Shown here piece after piece: positions 60,414 through 64,000 of a stretch of 64,000 bases of DNA; the first letter of the stretch is position 1; each line of letters opens with the position of its first letter. This DNA is from Rhizophagus irregularis (lineage: Eukaryota > Glomeromycota > Glomeromycetes > Glomerales > Glomeraceae): positions 796,501 to 860,500 of the forward strand of contig NC_089444.1 of assembly GCF_026210795.1 (NCBI RefSeq), given 5' to 3'. A program made the translations under genes and the position numbers. The notes under the pieces were generated by a model, which worked only from the letters and a program-made list of their open reading frames with translations, searched no databases and was not told the origin of the DNA.

Positions 60414-61970
60414 TTTTTTTACAAATTATATTTGATATATAATGTTTTTTTTTTCTTTTTACATAAAATTATTTAAATAGCGGAAGGTTTTTTTTTTCTT
60501 AAGGTTTTATTTTTTTTAAGGTTATTTAATTTTCTAAGATAATAATTTTTTTTTTCATTTTTTTTTTTATAAAAAAAAAAATTGTAAAAATATATAAGTT
60601 CTTATCGTAATTAATAATAAACAACCTCTTATGAGAACTGGCGTCCCTTGTAAATACGTTCCAGGCTAAAATAATAAGATGTGATGATAGTAAACAGTAC
60701 TTAGTGCAACTTATAAATTGAACTGAGGCAAAATTGAACTTCGGTTTCAAAAAATTACTACTGTAAACAATTATGGAAAAATAACTGATCTGTTCTTACA
60801 ACCAATAATCATATGGTATCCGGATTTATTCTGTCGGGTCACATATAATATTAAAGAATACTTACCCTAAATCCTAGGCTTAACTAACTACTCTACAAAA
60901 TAAGTACCACGTCACACTCGTCACAGTTGAATCACAAGAACAAACTGTGCCTGTTTCTAAAGCCTTAAATTAAATCTTCAGGAGGAACTAATCATTCAAA
61001 GGCCAAAAAGCCAAGAATAAGAAAGGCGGGATCTTCAGATACCATTTTTTGCTGGCGACGCTAGGGTTGTTTGCCAGCCGAAACTAATTGTAATTCCGAC
61101 CAGCACTTTTCTTTCGGTTCGGTAAAATTTCAAGCTCTGCGCTTAACTTTTAGACCCTTCGCAGATAATACTCATTACAGTAGTATTGGATTTATAATTG
61201 TTAAAATAAATAAATAAGAATGATATCTGGGACACAACATACATAATAATAATGATAATATACGTATCTTTCATAACTGATTTCATAATCTACTCGGATA
61301 TTGAATGATTGTGGTCATTGTGCCACGCAGTGGCACTATGACAGCCAATCATTCAGCACCCTCGTGTCCTTTTTATGTGCATCACGTGTTCAAAACTATT
61401 GGATTAAAATGATGTACAATGCAAATTTCGCCTGAAGTACGCAATTTTCGCGGCTGTGCCATGAAAATCATGATATCCTACAGTGACCGTATCACGGTTA
61501 TGACCATAAAACTTAGATCTTTATAGACCTAGAGGTTCAGCTAGGTGCACTCAATTTTCTTTTACAAAATGCACTTTTCACCTACTATTCATAAAACACA
61601 GGAGGATAAACTGACAAAATCATTATTTATTTCATATAATATTAAGCAACCATTTAAAAGCATCTGTTTGCTAAGCCATAAAAAGCTTATAGTTATTCTA
61701 AACCTAAATATAAAAAATATTAAAAGAACAGTAATATTATAAAAATATTAAAGTGAATAGTTATAACATAAATCCTATAAATATACATATAAATCCTATA
61801 AATGCATAATACATGATAATCATATTTAAAATCTTTTCATTATTTCAAATAAAATTTTTTTACTGATCTTTACAAAATACATGGGTATTTTTCATTTCTT
61901 TACTGATCTTTCCAAAATACATGGGTATTTTCTCCTCGGTGTACACGTAGGTGATTTTCGGTACCACTCA
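60414..61970. other. Intergenic with a compact hairpin and a 36-bp duplication
   Basis: A 54-bp near-perfect inverted repeat lies at 61302-61355. At 61858-61926 a segment of about 40 bp (TTTACTGATCTTT.CAAAATACATGGGTATTTT) is present twice, at the 3' side of the nuclease gene. No other gene supported. Confidence 0.5.
61302..61355. repeat. Short near-perfect hairpin
   Basis: Arms TGAATGATTG.GGTCAT.GTGCCAC and the complementary GTGGCAC.ATGAC..CCAATCATTCA, separated by about three bases. It could be a minimal MITE, an RNA hairpin or a protein-binding palindrome; sequence alone does not decide. Confidence 0.7.
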
Positions 61971-62977
61971 TCAATTATGTTTATTTTGTATATGTTTAAC
62001 CATTTGAGAGGCGTCCTTAATAATTGCCTTGCAGTAAGGGCATACTTTTTCATCATCATCATCATCATCACTATCTTCTTCATAATCTATTTCCTAAAAA
62101 ATAATGAAATTTTAAAAATGAGATATTTAACAACAACGATAACTATTATAACGTATATTATATTTACCTGTGCAACGATATCATTAATAGGCCACAATTC
62201 TAAAGTAAAACCTGGTAAAATTTTACCACCTTCCAAATTTTCCCATGGTTGTGATCGACGATAAGGTTCACCATTCTTATTTCTTTTGTAAACCCAGATT
62301 ATGCGATTCAATGGATCAAATAACCATCCTAACTCCACGGATGTACCACTTGCAAAATATTCCTTCTTGAATCTGGTATCAATTTCTTTTTCTACTTCTT
62401 TTTTCTTGAGATTTGCAACTTCAACAACAAATAAAGGGGTAAAAGGTTGCCCATTAAAAGACCAAAGTTGTTCTTCATCAAGCGAACGATAAATATTGGC
62501 AGATGTAAAAGTAATGTCTAATGCTCGAATTTTCTGACTACCAGAAACATTAAAATCAAAACCTCCTTTAGATGTGGTTACAACACCATTCTTGGCATTA
62601 TTAATATTCCAATTACCAAGCTGTCTAGAGATTTCATGTACAATAGCTTCATATACAATAGGAGAATATGGAATAGAAACTAGTTTTCCACCTACAAGCT
62701 CAAAGTTGGGATGATTATTCTTAATGTGGTTTTTGATGAGTTCAAACTCCTCAAGGCTGTAAGTACGGCTGAAATCTATATTATTAATATCTATAAAAAA
62801 AAAAAATAAAGAGTTAAAAAGAGTTATATATATGTTATATCTTATCAATTATAAGGAAAGTTTTTTACCAAATTTCTTCCTCGAATTTCCTGAATTGGTA
62901 AATTTCTTCCTTTTTGATGCTGAATTTTCTGAGTCTGCTAACTTTACTGAGTCTATTAACTTCCTTTTTTGCGTCAT
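61971..62977 (-). CDS. Uma2-type PD-(D/E)xK nuclease with C-terminal C2H2 finger
   Basis: Three exons: 62977-62869, 62790-62168, 62093-61971; 284 residues. A basic head (MTQKRKLIDSVK.. SASKRKKFTNS) could hold a nuclear signal. The middle is a Uma2/DUF820 restriction-like domain: YSLEEFELIKNH, FELVGGKLVSIP, RALDITF (acidic residue of the core), PFTPLFVVEVANL (the E of ExV), RFKKEYFASGTSVELGWLFD and GGKILPGFTLELW. The C-terminal exon encodes an acidic run and one finger, CPYCKAIIKDASQMVKHIQ with a second His (C-x2-C-x12-H-x4-H). Uma2 proteins are mainly bacterial and are known to be expanded in this fungal group. The usual RAPD is RALD here. Activity and target unknown. If the second intron were retained, the protein would end soon after DIVAQ. 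Confidence 0.88.
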
Positions 62978-64000
62978 CTTGAATAAGAAAGAAAGAAAAA
63001 AAAAGAAAGAGAAAGGTTATACCGTTGTTAAGAAAGAAAGAGAGGTATAAAGAGAGAAAAGTTGTTGAAGTTTTATTTTATCAAGTAAACAACTGTTTGT
63101 AATTTTTTTTTTTTTTCGCAAGCATTTTATATTCTTAATTTTTATTAAGTCATACATACTCATTATTAGCAAAATGTATCATTGATTCATAATATTTAAG
63201 GATATCAATGTGGCTCATAAAAAAGATTTTAGACATATAGTATTGTACTACAAGAGAATTATTAGTGAGGAACAGAAATGTGATTTGGACTCATTTTAAT
63301 TTAAATCGAATAATTTAAATTCTTAAGAAACTTTTTGTTTATTAACTTTTAATTCAAATTTATCATATTAGATTGTTCTATTTTTTTTTTTGTCGGTTTA
63401 ATGATTTAATATATGATATTCCAATATGAATCTTAATAATTAATTTTATACGGAAAAAAAGATTTTGTAATTTTAATATATATGCAATATATATACTAAA
63501 TTTGTACTAGTTTCGCAGTGATTATATTTATTCTTCTTCTGAAACATATAAGTGCTATTCCGTTTTTATTGAATAAATTACTAGCTAAGTAAGTTATAGT
63601 ATTTTTTTTGTTTATAATTGTAGAAATTTTAAAATAATAAAATATAGATATTTAAAAGGATGGGAGAAATTTGTTCAAGCTGTTCAAAAATGTCTACAAT
63701 TCACCCTTACGAGTAATGATTTAGATAAAATTCATTAGAATTTTACAAACATTATGAGAGGTGAGTATGAATAAATATTATTTAAATAAACGCATTATTT
63801 GTATAATACATTAAATTATCAACCTTCTTATTAATAATATAGTAAAGATTTTCTACTTTCTAGAAAACCTACGCAACGATCTATCGGCATTTTTATCACA
63901 ACTTTCGTTTTTAAAAATAGGGTTTACGGTAATTTAATTAACTAGTGAACGAACGTAAAATTAGTAGATTACATTATTTTTCGAAATTTCGTACATTTTA
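62978..64000. other. Right edge, small unassigned coding-like piece
   Basis: The upstream region of the nuclease has an AAAGAAAGAAAG-type purine run (62985-63060). At 63650-63739 a short frame reads GWEKFVQAVQKCLQ then FTLTSNDLDKIH before a stop, preceded by an acceptor-like TATAG; it may be an exon of a gene running off the edge or a relic. Not identified. Confidence 0.3.

Noticed and set aside
1-64000. tRNA, rRNA, riboswitch or bacterial operon signals
   Set aside because: No cloverleaf-type B-box words, rRNA cores or Shine-Dalgarno-led gene clusters were noticed; introns throughout show eukaryotic nuclear DNA.

Overview
The window looks like nuclear DNA of an arbuscular mycorrhizal fungus (Glomeromycotina, Rhizophagus-like). 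It is extremely AT-rich. Genes are split by 65-110 bp GT..AG introns. It carries several kinases of the expanded Rhizophagus type (zinc-ribbon, then an EWIPYNQF linker, then a TKL-like kinase), a Sel1-repeat kinase, a Uma2-type nuclease, a 7TM receptor, and many transposons of different ages. I saw no rRNA, tRNA, CRISPR array or bacterial operon. The species is inferred from recognised families, not from a search.

Layout. 1-2116 (-): 5' part of a kinase-related gene built of repeated exons, running off the left edge. 3855-5150: two kinase relics. 6745-10069 (+): a kinase gene whose N-terminal half contains an array of fifteen 3-nt candidate microexons plus one 1-nt microexon, each bounded by AG and GTAAGT-like sites. 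11340-12365: a GC-richer block of unknown nature. 13118-14252 (+): intact two-exon gene with a basic tail. 14437-16510: transposon-like block with a palindromic satellite. 16679-20779 (+): Helitron Rep/helicase ORF with one internal stop. 20994-32901 (-): a host gene split by a complete 10.4-kb CACTA element (22171-32537, CACTGGTC termini, AAA target duplication). The CACTA transposase gene is itself interrupted by a hAT-like element (8-bp duplication), which carries a foldback MITE. 33461-33874 (+): C2H2 protein. 34690-35690 (-) and 36102-37310 (+): two divergent, related arrays of short exons. 38749-39209: foldback element. 41285-45715 (-): Sel1 x27 + zinc-ribbon + kinase. 45913-46904: hAT-like MITE. 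49700-50175: promoter-proximal tandem repeat. 50262-54410 (+): seven-exon kinase with six N-lobe units and one C-lobe. 58653-60413 (+): eight-exon 7TM receptor. 61971-62977 (-): Uma2-like nuclease with a C2H2 finger.

How it fits together. Four loci share one signalling-protein toolkit: a CxxC..WCxxC ribbon, a linker ending WIPYN, a kinase N-lobe split by an intron just after alpha-C, and a C-lobe with an SR-containing tail. They diversified in different ways: exon-unit amplification at both window ends, Sel1 amplification, and microexon amplification. The strongest candidate for something undescribed is the single-codon exon array at 7118-8570. Splicing every unit gives an open frame that runs into the kinase, whereas skipping the whole array breaks the frame.
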